A DNA stretch of 64,000 bases. Source: Pycnopodia helianthoides (Eukaryota > Echinodermata > Asteroidea > Forcipulatida > Asteriidae). The position numbers and the translations under genes are program-made. This document shows, piece after piece, positions 24,140-37,314 of the stretch. The stretch's first letter is position 1. The number at the start of each line of letters is the position of its first letter. Below the pieces are notes generated by a model. The model ran no database searches. It was not told the DNA's origin and worked only from the letters and a program-made list of their open reading frames with translations. The stretch lies in the NCBI GenBank assembly GCA_032158295.1, contig CM063250.1:3851501-3915500 (forward strand), given 5' to 3'.

Positions 24140-24320
24140 TAGGAGGAGTGGTCTCGACGTTTCGATCAGTAAACGCTGCTCGTCTTCATGAGAATGAACG
24201 ACGAGCAGTGACTGTTCGACAAGTCGAGACCATAATATACCAACGGCTCTTTTCAGAACCAACTCTCCTCCTAAAAGAGAATTGCACAATGGTTGTAACT
24301 TGCAAGTTTACTAGCAGGTT
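24140..24320. repeat. GGTCTCGACGTTTCGA repeat family, copy 1
   Basis: Contains an imperfect palindrome: 'ggtctcgacgtttcga' and 'ctgctcgtcttcat', followed by 'acgacgagcag' and 'aagtcgagacc'. After that come 'ggctcttttcagaaccaact' and 'ggttgtaacttgcaagttta'. Related copies lie at 27590-27745 and 33078-33195. Confidence 0.6.
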
Positions 24321-24329
24321 CTCTGAGTA

Positions 24330-27300
24330 TCTATCTTCGACATTAAAAAACAGTTATTCCATTGAGTATACAGCCTAAGTTTCTTAAACCGTCCTAACAT
24401 GGTTGAACTTAATGGGAAACAAAGAGTAAGCGTAAACACAGGACTTTAAAACATTAATGTGTGACGAAGATCTTTATTACAATTTCAGTCTCGACCAACG
24501 ATTGTAGTTCTCAAATTACATGTACATGTTTTCAACCGTTACCGAAGTTTGGGGAAGCACTGGCTGCATTACAACACTTAAAAGTTTGTTATAAAGTTGC
24601 TTACTTATTATCAATCATGTCGAAACTGGAGTGAAATGGCAGGCGCCTCTTCCAAGCCGATGGTGACTGATTTTAAAGCAACTGGCCGTTTCCAAATTGG
24701 CGGCTATACGGATACGACTGTTTACTAAGGGTGTTGCTGAAGACGTCCTGTACTTCAACGCATGATGACGCAGTGATCCAGTCGTAGCCATAGCCGATGT
24801 CTCCAATTCGGACTCGACCGCATTTCCGCGGCTGTAAAGCTATAACCGTTTCGGTTACTGGCCTGTGATTAACCAATGGCCAAATCAACCGAAAGAAACG
24901 ACTGCGAAAACTCACCCCAGTAGAGTTGACCACACCATACACCACGGGGGTTACTCTTCATTGGCAATACTTTGTAACTCAGCCATTTCTTCATGGCCCG
25001 AGACAACGTTGCAGGTCTTTAAAGGCTGCGGAAATATCTGAACAGTATATTTTACCAAACTAGAACATCACATGTTTCCTGAAAGTTTTTGCCGCCGAAA
25101 AGTTTTCATGCCAAGATTGCAAGTTTAGATGACGCCCAACACACGGCTCTGGGTTGGGACAAGGGGTTATCTGGTGTCCGCAAACCTTTAAAAACCGTTT
25201 TGGTTGTCGAAAACGAGGAAGAAACATGACGATCGAAGCAGATCTGTCAGTGTGTGCGCTTCAGAATTTTCAATTACGTGCTCACAAAAGGACCCCATCA
25301 CCAAGAACTGAGGAGTTGTAAAAACATGAAATTGGTTTTATCGATTGTCATCATTCTTATCGACTGTCATCATAACTTTCTTTGTTGCTTTGTTGTGTAT
25401 CCTCTGTTGCTTGTTTCTCCCCTCCCTGGCAAGCCTGCGATACTATTCACACGTTGATTGTGGTGTATAGCACGGGGCCAACTCTTTAGATGCAATCTTG
25501 AACAGTAATCTTGACATAACGCTTGTTTTTTCAACAGGTGATTCCCCAATGTTTTTTACTTTTGACTTCGCAGGTACTTGACAGGTAAAATAAATTAAGA
25601 GGGTCATATGCGAGACAGACAGCTTTGTGATTACCACAGACAGACGGTGACATCAAGGCCGGGAATCATTGACACTGCGTGAGTCTCAGGGACACCAGCT
25701 ATATTCATAAGAGCCATCAGCAGTATTTAGTTGTTGGGCTTCGATTGATGTCATGAGCTGGGCATCGCGAACAGGTGAGTTTCATGTTCGATTATTCACT
25801 TATTGAAACGGGGAAAAGAGCAGTGAGGTAAAAAAAAAGAAGGAACATTCGGTGGCTTCTGGCTGAGGAGGATATCTATTCTGCAGCAACGATTTTTCAA
25901 GATGACCTCGATTAGGATGATAGATAGCTCAGAGGAGCATTCTTTAATCACTTACGTGTCTTTGCACGACGGGAAAAGACAAATAATTTATTTCATTCCA
26001 ATTGTTGATTATCAAACGGTCGTCTGGCGATCTTAGACGTGTTGGTGTCACACAATACCCACCCAAGGTGTTGTTTGAGATTTGAACAAATGGCCATGAG
26101 TCACATTGAGTCAAGTTCCTGTTGGCACTTGTTCATGTATTTTTCTTAGAAATTTCATCATGTTCACTTCTGTGCGAAGACCCACATGTGCAGAGAGTAC
26201 AGAAGCTGATGGTTCTTGCCTTTAGAATGGTCTGCGATCAAAAAGGGGGTAATTATAGATTGGTTTAGAATGTTCAACTGAGATACCAGTCTATGGTGCA
26301 AGTCGAGATTTGAACCAATGCTTTTGACAGTGTAAGGGAGCTTTATACACACAGAAAAGGTAAATTGTCATATGCCTGAACCTATGAACAGTCAAAAATT
26401 CTTGTTACATCACAGAAATGATTACCACCACTAATGAGGGACTACGTTATAGCATAGAGTATTTTAGCGCGTCGTTATAGCAAGTTACAAGCACAGCAAG
26501 TTCCACATTCAATTAGAGAACAACACGGACCCATGCACAGTTGATGTCCAATCGACTGCGATGGCAGATCGGTAGCCAGCTCTGGCGCCTACTTTTGGTC
26601 ACTCGAGTAGTGTCAATATTTGCTCACGCCCACTTTTCACTCTCAAGAGGGCTTCCTCTTCTTAAACAAGTTTCATTCCTCACGTTGTTTCGTTTCTTAA
26701 AGTTTGCTAAAATTGCGTTCGGCAGATTGGGTAGATTATTTTTTTTTCTCGGATTCTGAATTTTTATTATTTTGTGCTGACCATCAAAAGAGCACAGTTG
26801 TTGCCTTTTTTCGACTTGGGCAACGGAGCGACTTGAGGATGATGGGATGACTGAAGTGTTTGAGGACCAAATTTACTTAGTTGCCATTCCGGGTGCGAAC
26901 GATCACTTGTTAACAATTGCTAGCTATGTAGTTTACTCACCGGATTGACTGGGAAAACATTTGTGTAGTAATGGCATGACTTGACGCTAGTGTAGTTGTT
27001 GGTACTCATTTGTTTTGCCGTCTTGACATACCGTTCGGCTTTTAGACTTCCAAGGGTTGATTGAAGTACGTGCAGAATGGAATTCTGACCACTGCATTGT
27101 TTCGTTTTTAGTGTACATGTCTTTACTTCATGAGGTTTGGTTGTTACACCGGTTTACAGTTTCGGTCAAATTAGTTTCAAAAATTGACATTGCCTCGTTG
27201 GAATTGATACGTTGAAATGGCGGTACGACCACTGGATGGAGTCCTTTTGAAGGTAAAGTCTTTATGACTGTACGAAACACTTTCGTATCTGTCGTTATCA

Positions 27301-27585
27301 TTTGTTGTAAACTAAGATTTGACATGAATATAAATTAGGATTTAACTTGACATGAATATGCACAATGTACAGATAATACATATGTGTAAGAAAAACTTTG
27401 GGTTTGGAAAAAGCTCGTACAAAAGAAGAAGTTTCTTCGTTTTGTAAATATCTTACGGTTTAGGAGTGATGTTTGCAGCTTTGCATGGTGTGGATCATGG
27501 AAAAACTATGCCAATAAACCTTGTTAGTAAACTTGCGGGTATACAACCATTGTATGCAACTGTTTTGGGAGAAGTGTTGGCTCCG
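24330..27585. other. Non-coding stretch
   Basis: No exon could be confirmed. An ATG at 25752 followed after 22 coding bases by a good donor (AACAG then GTGAGT) could be a first exon, but nothing in phase follows it that I can support. Confidence 0.35.
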
Positions 27586-27589
27586 AGAA

Positions 27590-27745
27590 GAGCCGGTGTG
27601 GTCTCGACGTTTCGAACAGTCTGAAGACGAGCAGAGTATTTCTGTTTGAAACGTCGAGACCCCACCGGTTCTTCTCAGAGCAAACATTTCTCACAAAAGA
27701 ATTTTGTAACCAAGGTTGTACCCGAAAGTTTACTAACTACATATT
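27590..27745. repeat. GGTCTCGACGTTTCGA repeat family, copy 2
   Basis: Has 'ggtctcgacgtttcgaacag', 'gaagacgagcagagta', 'gaaacgtcgagacc' and the trailing 'aaggttgtacccgaaagttt' block, in the same order as the other two copies. Confidence 0.6.
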
Positions 27746-28856
27746 TGTTCTTATCTTACGGTATGTAATATCGAAATGAGTAAACGTTAAAATAAGGTCT
27801 ATATTTTCTAAGGTGACCAGTCTATGAACGTTTGCAGTCTTTGTGAGGTAAGTTTCATTGATGTGCATTGGTGACTTCATTGCATTTGAAACTTGGCCTA
27901 TAATGTAAAAATAATATTCAAGTAAAGAGGGGATTCGTTATTAAGCCCTGAGTGAAGTTCAAACATCAGGCATGCATGCATTGCTGTTGTTCGTCCATAT
28001 TTTCTAAGTAGTGATTTGGCTCGGCATCGTTGTTCCTGCGATGACAACAAACATCGTCAACGCTTAGATTCAACAAGCCTCACCTTGCACGGATGCCAAT
28101 TAATTTCGTCTTAATCTGTTGTCAATGAATTCGCCGTCACGAGTCAGAAGATTTCCCCAAAAAGTCAAGCCGATCCCGAGAATAGCCCAATGGAGATGAA
28201 TTGTGCGTGAATTACAGAGTGCTCTGCGCAGTGACAAAGGAATTGTTCGGGGTGGTATCGACGCATTATGCACGGTAGGGAAGACTGCCAAATAATAGTC
28301 CTTAATTTGGGATGAAGGCTTTTTTTCCTTTTCTTTTAATCGGTGACAGCGGGTGCAAGTGCTGGCAGAGAACCACTGAGACTGTCTATAACAGTGTATA
28401 GTTGCTAACGGGAAATTACAAATGACGTCAGTGTTGACGACATAATTGCTGTGATCGGAGGACTTTTTGGAGACCAACTTTTGTAAACTTCATGTGGAAA
28501 TATAAAAACGCTTATTGATTTCGTGGTTAAGGATAACCGTTGTTGGGGAGTATTCAACTTAACACCGGTAAGTAGGCCGAATTCGAGTAGGCCAAACTGT
28601 GTTTTATCTAGCATAGCTTTAATACCCCAATTAAGCTGATGAAACAAGGTTATGTGTTGTTACGACTAGGCCTATGACCTGGTGGTAACTTGACGATTTT
28701 AAGGAGGCTGAAGTAACGCCCTGTGTCTCATAGTTCCAACCGTCTTGGGACAAATCTGCCTTTAGTTTCGTGATGAGTGACGAGTTCCATGATGTGCTGA
28801 AACGGTCAACTATAGTTCCTTCGCAAACAACCGCCGCAAATTCGTTCCGTCAGTAA

Positions 28857-29176
28857 AGGGAACATTACAGAATTGGGGTTTTGCTAACAAAACAGTTGCT
28901 GGCAGTGTAAGCACTTTATGTAATCCACCATATACATAAACTGACAAACCTGTAGAAGTTTGAGATCGATTGGCCATCTGGGTCACGAGGAATAAAACGC
29001 TCACTGAGCGATAAACTCCAATCGGAAAATTAGTTTATTCACTTCTCATCAAATATGGCATTTCAGACAGAAATATTTCGAGGGATGTTTTCTACTATCA
29101 TCTGTAAGTTTTATGTAAATCTGTGATCGAAAGTATATTTTACAAGTTTTTTTCTTACCAATTCTGTAATGTTCCC
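28857..29176 (+). mobile_element. TTAA-site MITE, family A, copy 3 (internally deleted)
   Basis: Terminal AGGGAACATTACAGAATTGG and inverse. The right flank is TTAA (29177-29180) and the left flank has decayed to GTAA. Compared with copy 1 it lacks about 70 bp between 'ggtcacgagg' and 'aataaaacgctcact'. Confidence 0.85.
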
Positions 29177-29180
29177 TTAA

Positions 29181-30080
29181 GTCAAATTGTACCTTGCAAA
29201 CTCGTTATACCTTCGCAAACTCAAATTCAAAACAACTTAGTTGTGACCCTTATTGCAAAGCGAATACCTTGGAGTCCCTTTCATTGAATATTTAAAGAAA
29301 AACTGTCGTTGAACTTTACTTTGATGTAATCTGTGTTTTCAGAGCAAGAGCTTTCTCTAGAGTAGAGATCATTGTGAAACTTTTAAAATTGAACTTTGCT
29401 TATTTTAGGAGCGATCTTGAGAAAATCTACTGAAAATTTTACCACCCGGAAATACAAAAGCAGTTTCTTGGAAGAAGACCAATCCTCCAAGCAAAATGTC
29501 ACCCAAAAGAATTTCATGTGGCACTGAGTCCAAACTGACAAGTAAAGATCGATCGTTCTAATGGGAACGTCTACACGGTGCATGCGATGGGCGTTGATGG
29601 TGTTTTGTCGATCGAATTCTTAGCCGAAGGTTTTGTCTACATAGCCTTAAGATAGCGAGAGTATGTCCTCGAGAGAATTCAAACTGGTGCAGACCGTCAG
29701 CCAGCCAGCATACACAAAGAACTGTCATCTGTGTGCAGTTAGGGTATCGCCAAATTATAGCTCATTAACTTCAGCCGAAGGTTCTTTCTCTTTTGTGCGA
29801 GTATTTTGCAGAGCGCATCGCATGCCTACGGGTAGTATTAATATATACCCCTTGTTGGATGGGTCCTTTCCCAAGTATGCTAGTTTTTTATACATCTGAA
29901 GTGTATAGTATTGTATTGGATAACGCTTGCTCTGTGGTATAACCACTTTCCTTGAAATCTTTTTTTAATTGTCATGTCAGAAACACTTCAACGATACAAC
30001 CACTTGCCGAGAATGATGTTTCGCTGCCGTACAAAGTGTCAATATGCAGGACAATCGGAAAAACATTTCCCCTAATAATA
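29181..30080. other. Non-coding stretch
   Basis: No supported exon. Short frames on both strands overlap one another. Confidence 0.35.
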
Positions 30081-30084
30081 AAAT

Positions 30085-30392
30085 ACCATTGTAAACTTGG
30101 TTTACAAAAGAGTGCCTGTGTACGTTCCAGAGCATTTCTGGACAGGTAAGATATACACTGGTCGTACGGGAAATACAATGCATCATAATTTCCACATCAA
30201 TTTAAGAGTTAAAAAAGTATTAACCCTTTTCTTCATTTTAAAAGTTGATAAAGACCAGACAGAGCAATCTCCATATCAATGTAAGATTTTACGTTTTTTT
30301 CCCATTGAGCTATATAAACAAATTTACCTGCTCAGACTCCAGACTCTGTGATTCTTTTGTAGACATAGATGTCACAAGTTACATAGTCTATA
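30085..30392 (-). repeat. ATAGACC-ended repeat, inverted copy
   Basis: Matches the inverse of 31350-31686 over several blocks, e.g. 'catcataatttccacat', 'aaaagttgataa', 'gcaatctccat', 'ttgagct'. It ends near 'agtctata'. With the copy at 31350-31686 it forms an inverted pair bracketing the exon at 31013-31138. Confidence 0.6.
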
Positions 30393-31012
30393 TGATGAGG
30401 AAAAATTGTACCTATCGGGAAATGGCGTTGCAAACTGCGAACTCACCTGGGGCGTAAGCTCGGCGTTATTGGTTTTATTCAAAAAGCCATTCGAGAAAGC
30501 GATTTCAGAAAAAGTAAAGTTCAGCTGTCTTCATTCCTGAATCTGACCACCCAATGTTGAATGAATTTAAAAACAAGGTTCAAAGTTCTGTAAAAAGCTA
30601 CATTCAGACCTTTTAAGAATCACACTTTTATCTTAAACCAGGAAGGTATATAAAGCTTTCTTCAAATCAAGGCTGACTTGTAAAAAATGCTCAATGAAAA
30701 TATTTGGTGATACTGCAGTGAAGGCAACACCGATTCTTGCTGTCACAACCGCTGCCAGATTAAAAAGCATTTGTAAATACATATTTTTGTATTTTACAGA
30801 TCGGGTCACGGACTAAAACTTTCCTTCCATTTGTTAACATTGATTTAAACAGGGAAAAACAAGACTGCAACACCATGACGATTGTCGGTATGGTGATTAT
30901 AGGCAATTCACACTGATCAATAAGCAATATCGGTGGTAGGCCTACCTGTGCTTTTGACTAAAAAATAGTATTTTTTTAATTTTTATTTTCGAAGGCTAGA
31001 GACGTCTCCTAG

Positions 31013-31138
31013 ATGGTACTTATGGCGTGGTCCGGTGACTGTAGCGAGTACGAAGGCGACGACAATGGGGACGAATCCAGCTCAGACCTCGAAGAGCTTC
31101 CTGACGATGAGCTGATTATAGTGTTGCGAGATGAACAG
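31013..31138 (+). CDS. First coding exon of an unrecognised gene (acidic N-terminus)
   Basis: ATG at 31013 opens 42 codons (begins MVLMAWSGDCSEYEGDD; also contains SSSDLEELPDDELIIVLRDE) that end exactly at a splice donor (GAACAG then GTCAGA), in phase 0. An in-frame TAG immediately precedes this ATG, which supports the start, although the ATG of codon 4 is also possible. An acceptor-like 'aaggctag' just upstream suggests an earlier non-coding exon. The peptide is very acidic. It joins in phase to the exon beginning at 34116, which has a coiled-coil-like start. The family is not recognised. Confidence 0.6.
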
Positions 31139-31349
31139 GTCAGATTTGCGTGTACTTCAAGATAACTTTAAAGTTTTGGGTTGGGAAACTAGAGTTTCAA
31201 ACTTAACCGTTATACTATACAAATAATATTATAATATTTCTGATAATGAATGCCTCATAAGTGAACTTAACTGTAGCTCGCAATCCTGAGGAAAATGTAA
31301 ACAAGGGTGCTTTCCATGTGAACCAGAAACACCATGGTTAACCCTTGCT

Positions 31350-31686
31350 CTTTCACACGATGTGACCTGTGACATCACATGTTTACAAAAGAGCCCAGAG
31401 CCTGGACTTCCTGCAGGCACGATTTGTACACAGCTCAAGGGAAAAGAAGGGCATAAAATCTTATATTTATGGAGATTGCACTGTCTAATTCTTATCAACT
31501 TTTGATATGATGAAAGGGGGCACATCTCAAAACTTGTCAAGCTTTTACTTTCATAACTCTTGGTTTATGTGGAAATTATGACACAAAATGTCAACTTTCC
31601 CATATAGGACCAGTGTAGTATCTTGCCTGCCAGAATACTCAAAGAATGTAAAGGTCACACTTATTGTAAACATCCATGGTCTATAC
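31350..31686 (+). repeat. ATAGACC-ended repeat, copy 2
   Basis: Shares with 49292-49628 the blocks 'acctgtgacatcacatg' (close match), 'cctggacttcctgcaggcac' and 'ccagtgtagtatcttgcc'. It ends 'ccatggtctata'. It lies within the intron of the gene at 31013-35548. Confidence 0.65.
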
Positions 31687-31689
31687 GTG

Positions 31690-33075
31690 CACTACCGGGG
31701 TACCAATCATAGGACAAATCAATTATGTAAAGTATCTTGCTCAAGGACACCAATGCCACGACTGGGACCCAATCAAATTGTCAATTTGTATTCAAACGAA
31801 CATTTCTCTTTGTTCTGTTCAAATGATGCAAATATATCAAAATGGACTTTTCAATAACTAAACACACAACACTTTATATTCGCATTTAACGGTGAAAGTA
31901 GAATACAAAAAAATCAAAGATCCTGCTGAAATTACAAAGAGTTTTGGTCACGAACCAGCAAATTTTCCCCTTGAATTAAAATCACTGAGATCGGTAAATA
32001 ACCAGCGTTTTGCTTGCGCAAAGCATAGTAAGGAATGCGCAAAGCAGAAGTTTTCTGCGCTCTTCAGCAAAACTGTGTTACGGGTGCATGCACCCCACCA
32101 AATAGGAGAAAACAAAGCGTCGAGATCATTACATTTGTGGCCTCAAAATATTCTATATTAGACAGATTTGAGAGCCCCGAGAAAGTGTTTCAGTGTAAAA
32201 AAGTTGCCCAACTTTTGACCTGGGGGTTGTTGACTTCCAGCTTGAGGTATTTCGGATGACATAGGCCCTGAAAATAAAAGGTCCTATTTGCTGAGAGGGT
32301 AGGACATTTTCAAGATGATGCTCGGACGTTTTGAAAATTACACCTGTGTAGGGGTGTTTTTATTGGAGGGAGAATAACTCGACGGGCCCAGGGACTCCCC
32401 ACATAAAATTGAGCAGAGAATAGAAGTTCAAGAGACAATTAATAATTTTCCCTTTCAAGTTAAAAGCTGAGAGATTTTTAAGTATTTTTCGTGTATTTTT
32501 GAATATTTAGCATTTTGCACTGTGTGCTATGGGATATTATTTGGTGGGGCGCACCCTTACGGCTATACTTGTTCTGGTTGTGGGCTCATAGTGCTTTGTT
32601 AACCACTACTAATAGAGATTATTTCCATCATCCCATCATCCTCAAGTGTCCAAACATTGCATCCTCATGCCATAATCATCTCTTGTCTCATTAAACTCCC
32701 GAAGGTAAACAGATAAGCTCCGAAATTCGATGACAGCTTTTTGTCTCTTTTTTTTGTCTCTTTTTTTTCTCCCTACAAGGGTGCAGTGTATACGCAACAG
32801 CATTAGGGACGAGGGGTTTTTCGACAGTTAAATGGCTCATGACAATCACACATTGTATCCTAATAATGTCTACCAAGCTTTCTGGGCGATCAAAAGAAAA
32901 AAAACGTGTACGTTTGCAAAGGATGGGTAAACAGCTTTGGGCGTCTGGAACCACGGCACTCTACGTCAATTAAGCCTTCCTTTTCAGCGCCGAAACTAGG
33001 GGTAAAATTTTAGGGGGCACAAGGGGGTGCAACATTTTTCTTTTTTATAGGGGGCCTCCTGGCCAATACTGTATT
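31690..33075. other. Intronic non-coding stretch
   Basis: Lies inside the putative intron between 31138 and 34116. Nothing recognisable apart from pyrimidine-rich tracts near 32745-32770. Confidence 0.35.
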
Positions 33076-33077
33076 GT

Positions 33078-33195
33078 TCTCATGAAGACAAGCAGAGTAT
33101 ACTGTTCGAAACGTCGAGACCAAACCGGCTCTTTTCAGAGCCAACACTCCCTCAAAAGAGATTTTACACATGGTTGTACCCGCAAGTTTACTATT
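33078..33195. repeat. GGTCTCGACGTTTCGA repeat family, copy 3
   Basis: Contains 'gaagacaagcagagtatact', 'ttcgaaacgtcgagacc', 'ggctcttttcagagccaaca' and 'ggttgtacccgcaagtttac', colinear with the copy at 27590-27745. A G11 tract follows at 33315-33325. Intronic. Confidence 0.6.
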
Positions 33196-34115
33196 CATAT
33201 TTATAGTTGCTCTTACTGTAGTTTCCGTTTGCAGCCCCTTTTCAGCGCTCTTGTTAAATTTCATTTGCAATTTTTGTATACGATAATCAAGAAATCGAGA
33301 TTTAAAATGTGTGTGGGGGGGGGGGAGGGCACGTGCCCCATCCCCCTTAGTTACGCCACTTGTTATTATATCCATGCTCAGTATTGGAAAAGGGCCAGTG
33401 TGGCAAGAGATTATGTCCCCCATTGTGTATAAATTTCGTCCGATAACGCCCTCTTTGTATCAACTTTCTTCAGCCCATTTTAATTTACGTAGGGGACACA
33501 CACACACACCGGGGACAAAATCGCTTGTGACAGCGGCAGTGGTGCTGCCAGTTTCAATTAGGATTCGAACACGACACTTTTCAGACTAAATGTTATCTTC
33601 GCCGTCTTGGGACTTGGACACATTCTTGATCTGCGACAACAAACTTATATCCATTCTGTTGAGTAAACTTTATATATAAACATTCCATTGTCTATTTTTT
33701 TGGAGGAGAAGTGTCTCATAGTTAAATAAACGATGAAATCGTCTTTTATGCAAAAAAAAACCCACACGAATCTGCGGGCAGCGGTACCGTAGTCACAGCT
33801 TACATCCAGCTTGTGATTTTGTAACACACTGCACAAAAAGACCCGTCCTGGGTTGTAGTTGCCATAATCGTAACCCTCGACCCTCATGACGGTCGTAGAC
33901 CAGAGGGAATACGAGGCATACGATTTTCAATCTCGGCTTTTTCTGACACTTCTGTCAGACTAGTGAGAAGTGACCTGATGTGCCCGATTTTTACACTGTT
34001 CAAAAATTAAAACACACATTATCAGGACACGGATTTGATCGCCATTGTGCAATGAATCATTTTTTTCTTCCGGGGCTATCCAGTCTTTAAACCTATCTTA
34101 TCTTCTACCAAACAG

Positions 34116-35548
34116 GACAGTATTAACGAGGCCCAACGTCTGATCCACAAGGAGATCAGGTCAATCCGCCGGGAGCTCAAGAAGATCCTGCGGAATTATG
34201 ACGCCTCTCAGCTCGTCCAACAAGCTCTCCACGACGGCCACCAGGCAGACATGTCCGATCGGGAGTACGTACGCCCAGCTACGTGGACCGAGTACAACAC
34301 GGCCAGTGAAGTTACCTCCTCGCACGGGGACAGTGAATCGGGCTTCCAGGCTTCCGATTGAGTGTGATAGCGACGGGCCACAGGCCAAGCCTTTGATGAA
34401 AGATTCAGGCGGCAGTCAACGGGGATGAAACGAGCCTCGTCTACGGTCCAGTAGCGTGAATCTTCCGGTGAGCTCTGGGAGATCTACTCCAAATGCTTCC
34501 CGGACTCTCTATGAGATAACCCCGCATCAGCTCGTCAACAGTGAGACGCATCATGACATGACTGACCACACGAGTGGATTGAACTCAACCTACGAAGACG
34601 CCTACATCATGATGAGGCGAAGACATCGCCAGGGGGACTCCTCGCCAAAGAAGAACGGGACGTCCAGGGAAACTGGTAACAGGTGGAGATCAACCCCAAC
34701 AAAGCACGGAGAGAGAATATACTCCATCCCTGAATCTGATCAAACTCGACCCCTGCTCCGGGAACACCCCGAAAACGGTCAGACCACGGTTCAGAGCTCA
34801 GAGGATGAGTTGGGAGAATATCCAGCTTCGCAAATAAATACTAAGCACTCTCCTCAAATTCGAAACCGATCTCAGTCAGTTGGCCAATTCAACTGAACAG
34901 TAACATACCTTCACCGGTGACTTTCGATGAGAACTACCTGTGGCCGGACAGGCCACACTCAACAGCAACCAATCTACAAGTCTCGTAAGAGAACGGAAAT
35001 GAGAACTGGAGCACAGTATGAAAGACCTACGTCAGCGGCAAGCAGCGATTCAGATCATCACCTACAGCCTGATCAACACCTACAGCCTCACTTGTTAGAC
35101 TCAAGTCGAAGGTTATCCGTGCTGAGCTCAGAGGAGGAACCCAGGGCCTCGCCCAGGTTCTCGGACAAATAGCTACGACTCGCATGTGGGTATGGACTCC
35201 CACGGCTTCACCCCACAGGGACATCCTTCCCCACGGCTTGTCCGACGGAGAGATTACCCCACAAAGACAGAAACTCATATCCTAGTATCGACGCACATCA
35301 GCAAAGCCGAGACTCCGTGAGGGTTACTGGGGAGACGGCGCTCCCAGGCACCCTCATCTCACGTTGTGTATCAGGGTTACGATGTGGGACTGGGAGCCCA
35401 CACAGACAGATCCTCTGATCACAAGAACCACAACCTTCGTCTGAAGTACGACCGTACAAACAGAACTGAGTTTATCAGAGGTATCAGTAAAACTTCAGCC
35501 CAGCCTGTGATGAAAGTACGACATCAGGATATTGAAATCGCTATGTGA
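34116..35548 (+). pseudogene. Second exon of the unrecognised gene, coding-like throughout but frame-disrupted
   Basis: After an acceptor (TTCTACCAAACAG) the phase 0 frame reads DSINEAQRLIHKEIRSIRR, a charged, coiled-coil-like helix, and runs to TGA at 34359-34361. With exon 1 this gives a 123-residue product. Coding-like sequence continues far beyond that stop. It moves to the next frame (about 34340-34896, with TGA at 34426; low-complexity, Ser/Arg/Thr-rich, e.g. SVNLPVSSGRSTPNASRTL). It then changes frame at about 34896 (IPSPVTFDENYLWPDRP), again at about 34987, and again at about 35162. The last frame carries TGA at 35318 and ends VRHQDIEIAM then TGA at 35546-35548. Either this is a decayed gene, or the sequence holds several indel errors or allelic defects. 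The family is not recognised. Confidence 0.55.
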
Positions 35549-37314
35549 GATGGAACTTTTCTTAAGTATTTTTTAAAGAAGTATCAACAGTTTTTTTTTA
35601 ATGCAATTTCAAAGCAAGGGCTTAGATTATCCCCCTTTTATGGCTAATGATTGGGACGCTATTGATCATTGTCATGCTGCTGCCATCTTGGTCAAGTTCC
35701 TTGTATCAAATAACAATAATGAATGCTAATATTCATCATACAAAAAGTAGCCAGACTATAAATTCTCCTTCCAACCTCGGTTTGATTTCAATGATTTGAA
35801 TAGGAGAAGATCAAGATGGTCGCACCATGATAAAAGTATGTTGGCATGTACAAATGTAGTCTTACTTTCATACAAATGATGTTTACTGCAAAGAATTGTG
35901 CTGCATAAGAAACTGGCACAACGTATAAATTAAACAAATTACTTCAACCCTAAGTTTGAGAAAAAATGTGTACAGGTGTCAATTATTTCGCTCTAGTAAC
36001 ACTGACAGATCACTTGAGCTTGATGTCATCTTGTAGAAGACTGGTGCCAAGTTGATGATCAACAACATGTACTTTGCATTTGACAACTTTTGGGAACCGA
36101 AGATCATCTTTGTACATGTGTTTTCCAATTTTCCAAGGAATTTACAAGATAAGAGACCTTTTTTTCCCAACACCGACAATGAGACAATTGTCTAAAAAAT
36201 AAGTAAGCATCATCTTCCCTTTAAGCTTTACCGAGGTACTTTTTTAAACCACGACTTGGGATTGATCTTCAGTTGTAGATTTAAAGCCCAGATTTGAAGC
36301 CACAGTGCACATTTTCAAAACTGCTGACTGAATCCAAGTCAGAGCATAAGCCACTGTTGCAAAAGGGCTTATGTATCATGAGACCAGCATTTCACTGGCA
36401 CTCTTCTTAACGTAGAGGGCGCAGTTTGTAGCTTGCTAAATTAAAGTTCCACCAGTGAACCATGGTGGTTTTCTGCTTGACAAAATCATTTCCTGCTTGT
36501 CTTGGTTGTCCGTCCATTGAGAATGAGTAGGGTTATTACAGATACTTAAGTCTTTTGATGGGTGAAAAATGCAATAAATAAGTAATAAAGATCACATAAA
36601 CTTTGAGATCAAAGAATGTGCTTATGATTTTGTTTTTCTTTAAGAAAGTTTTCCTTTAATATACAAAAAGGTATTCTCACTGACTACAACTCATTAAAAC
36701 AAGGTGCAGTTTTAAACAAGTACAAGTATTTAAAACTTTAAAGTAAAAATTACTCATGTTCTGCCAGGCATATAACAAGAACAGTCTTTTCCCATAATAA
36801 AACCATTCTTTCTAATGAAATCTTGTTACTACCATTTCGACAGTGGAAATCAAACTTGTACTACACGAACACATATGAACACAGCACAACAAAATCATAT
36901 CTGAAACTATCAGATATTTGAAACAACTATAATAATTAAACATGCTTTTTCCCAATCCTTCATCCCTTGACACGATGAGAATGTTTAAGTGTGGTATTGA
37001 TAGAAATGGGAGAGAAACTGAAAGTGTCTAATGATGGCCGCAGTCCTGATACTTCATAGAGAACTGCCTCCATGCCCCTGGACATTGCCCTGGTGCCCCT
37101 TGAATCATACCAGTACAAATTTACATGTAACTCACTGATGTGCCCTTTACTTATGGAAAATCTGTCCTGCCTTTGCAAAAAGGGAGGAAGTATCAGACAT
37201 ATCTGGACTTATGTCTCAACCTACAAGCAAACTAATTTACAATGTAGATGTACATGTACTAGATCTGTAATGTTATGCCATGAAACTACCTCTACACTTT
37301 TACTAGTACTTATT
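35549..37314. other. Intergenic region between convergent genes
   Basis: Lies between the 3' end of the plus-strand gene at 31013-35548 and the 3' end of lsm5 on the minus strand. An 'aataaataagtaataaag' run at about 36565 could supply polyadenylation signals for the plus-strand gene. No exons were seen. Confidence 0.4.

Noticed and set aside
25752..25773. Short first exon MSWASRT followed by a strong donor
   Set aside because: The phase does not lead into the exon at 31013 without a stop, and no other partner was found.
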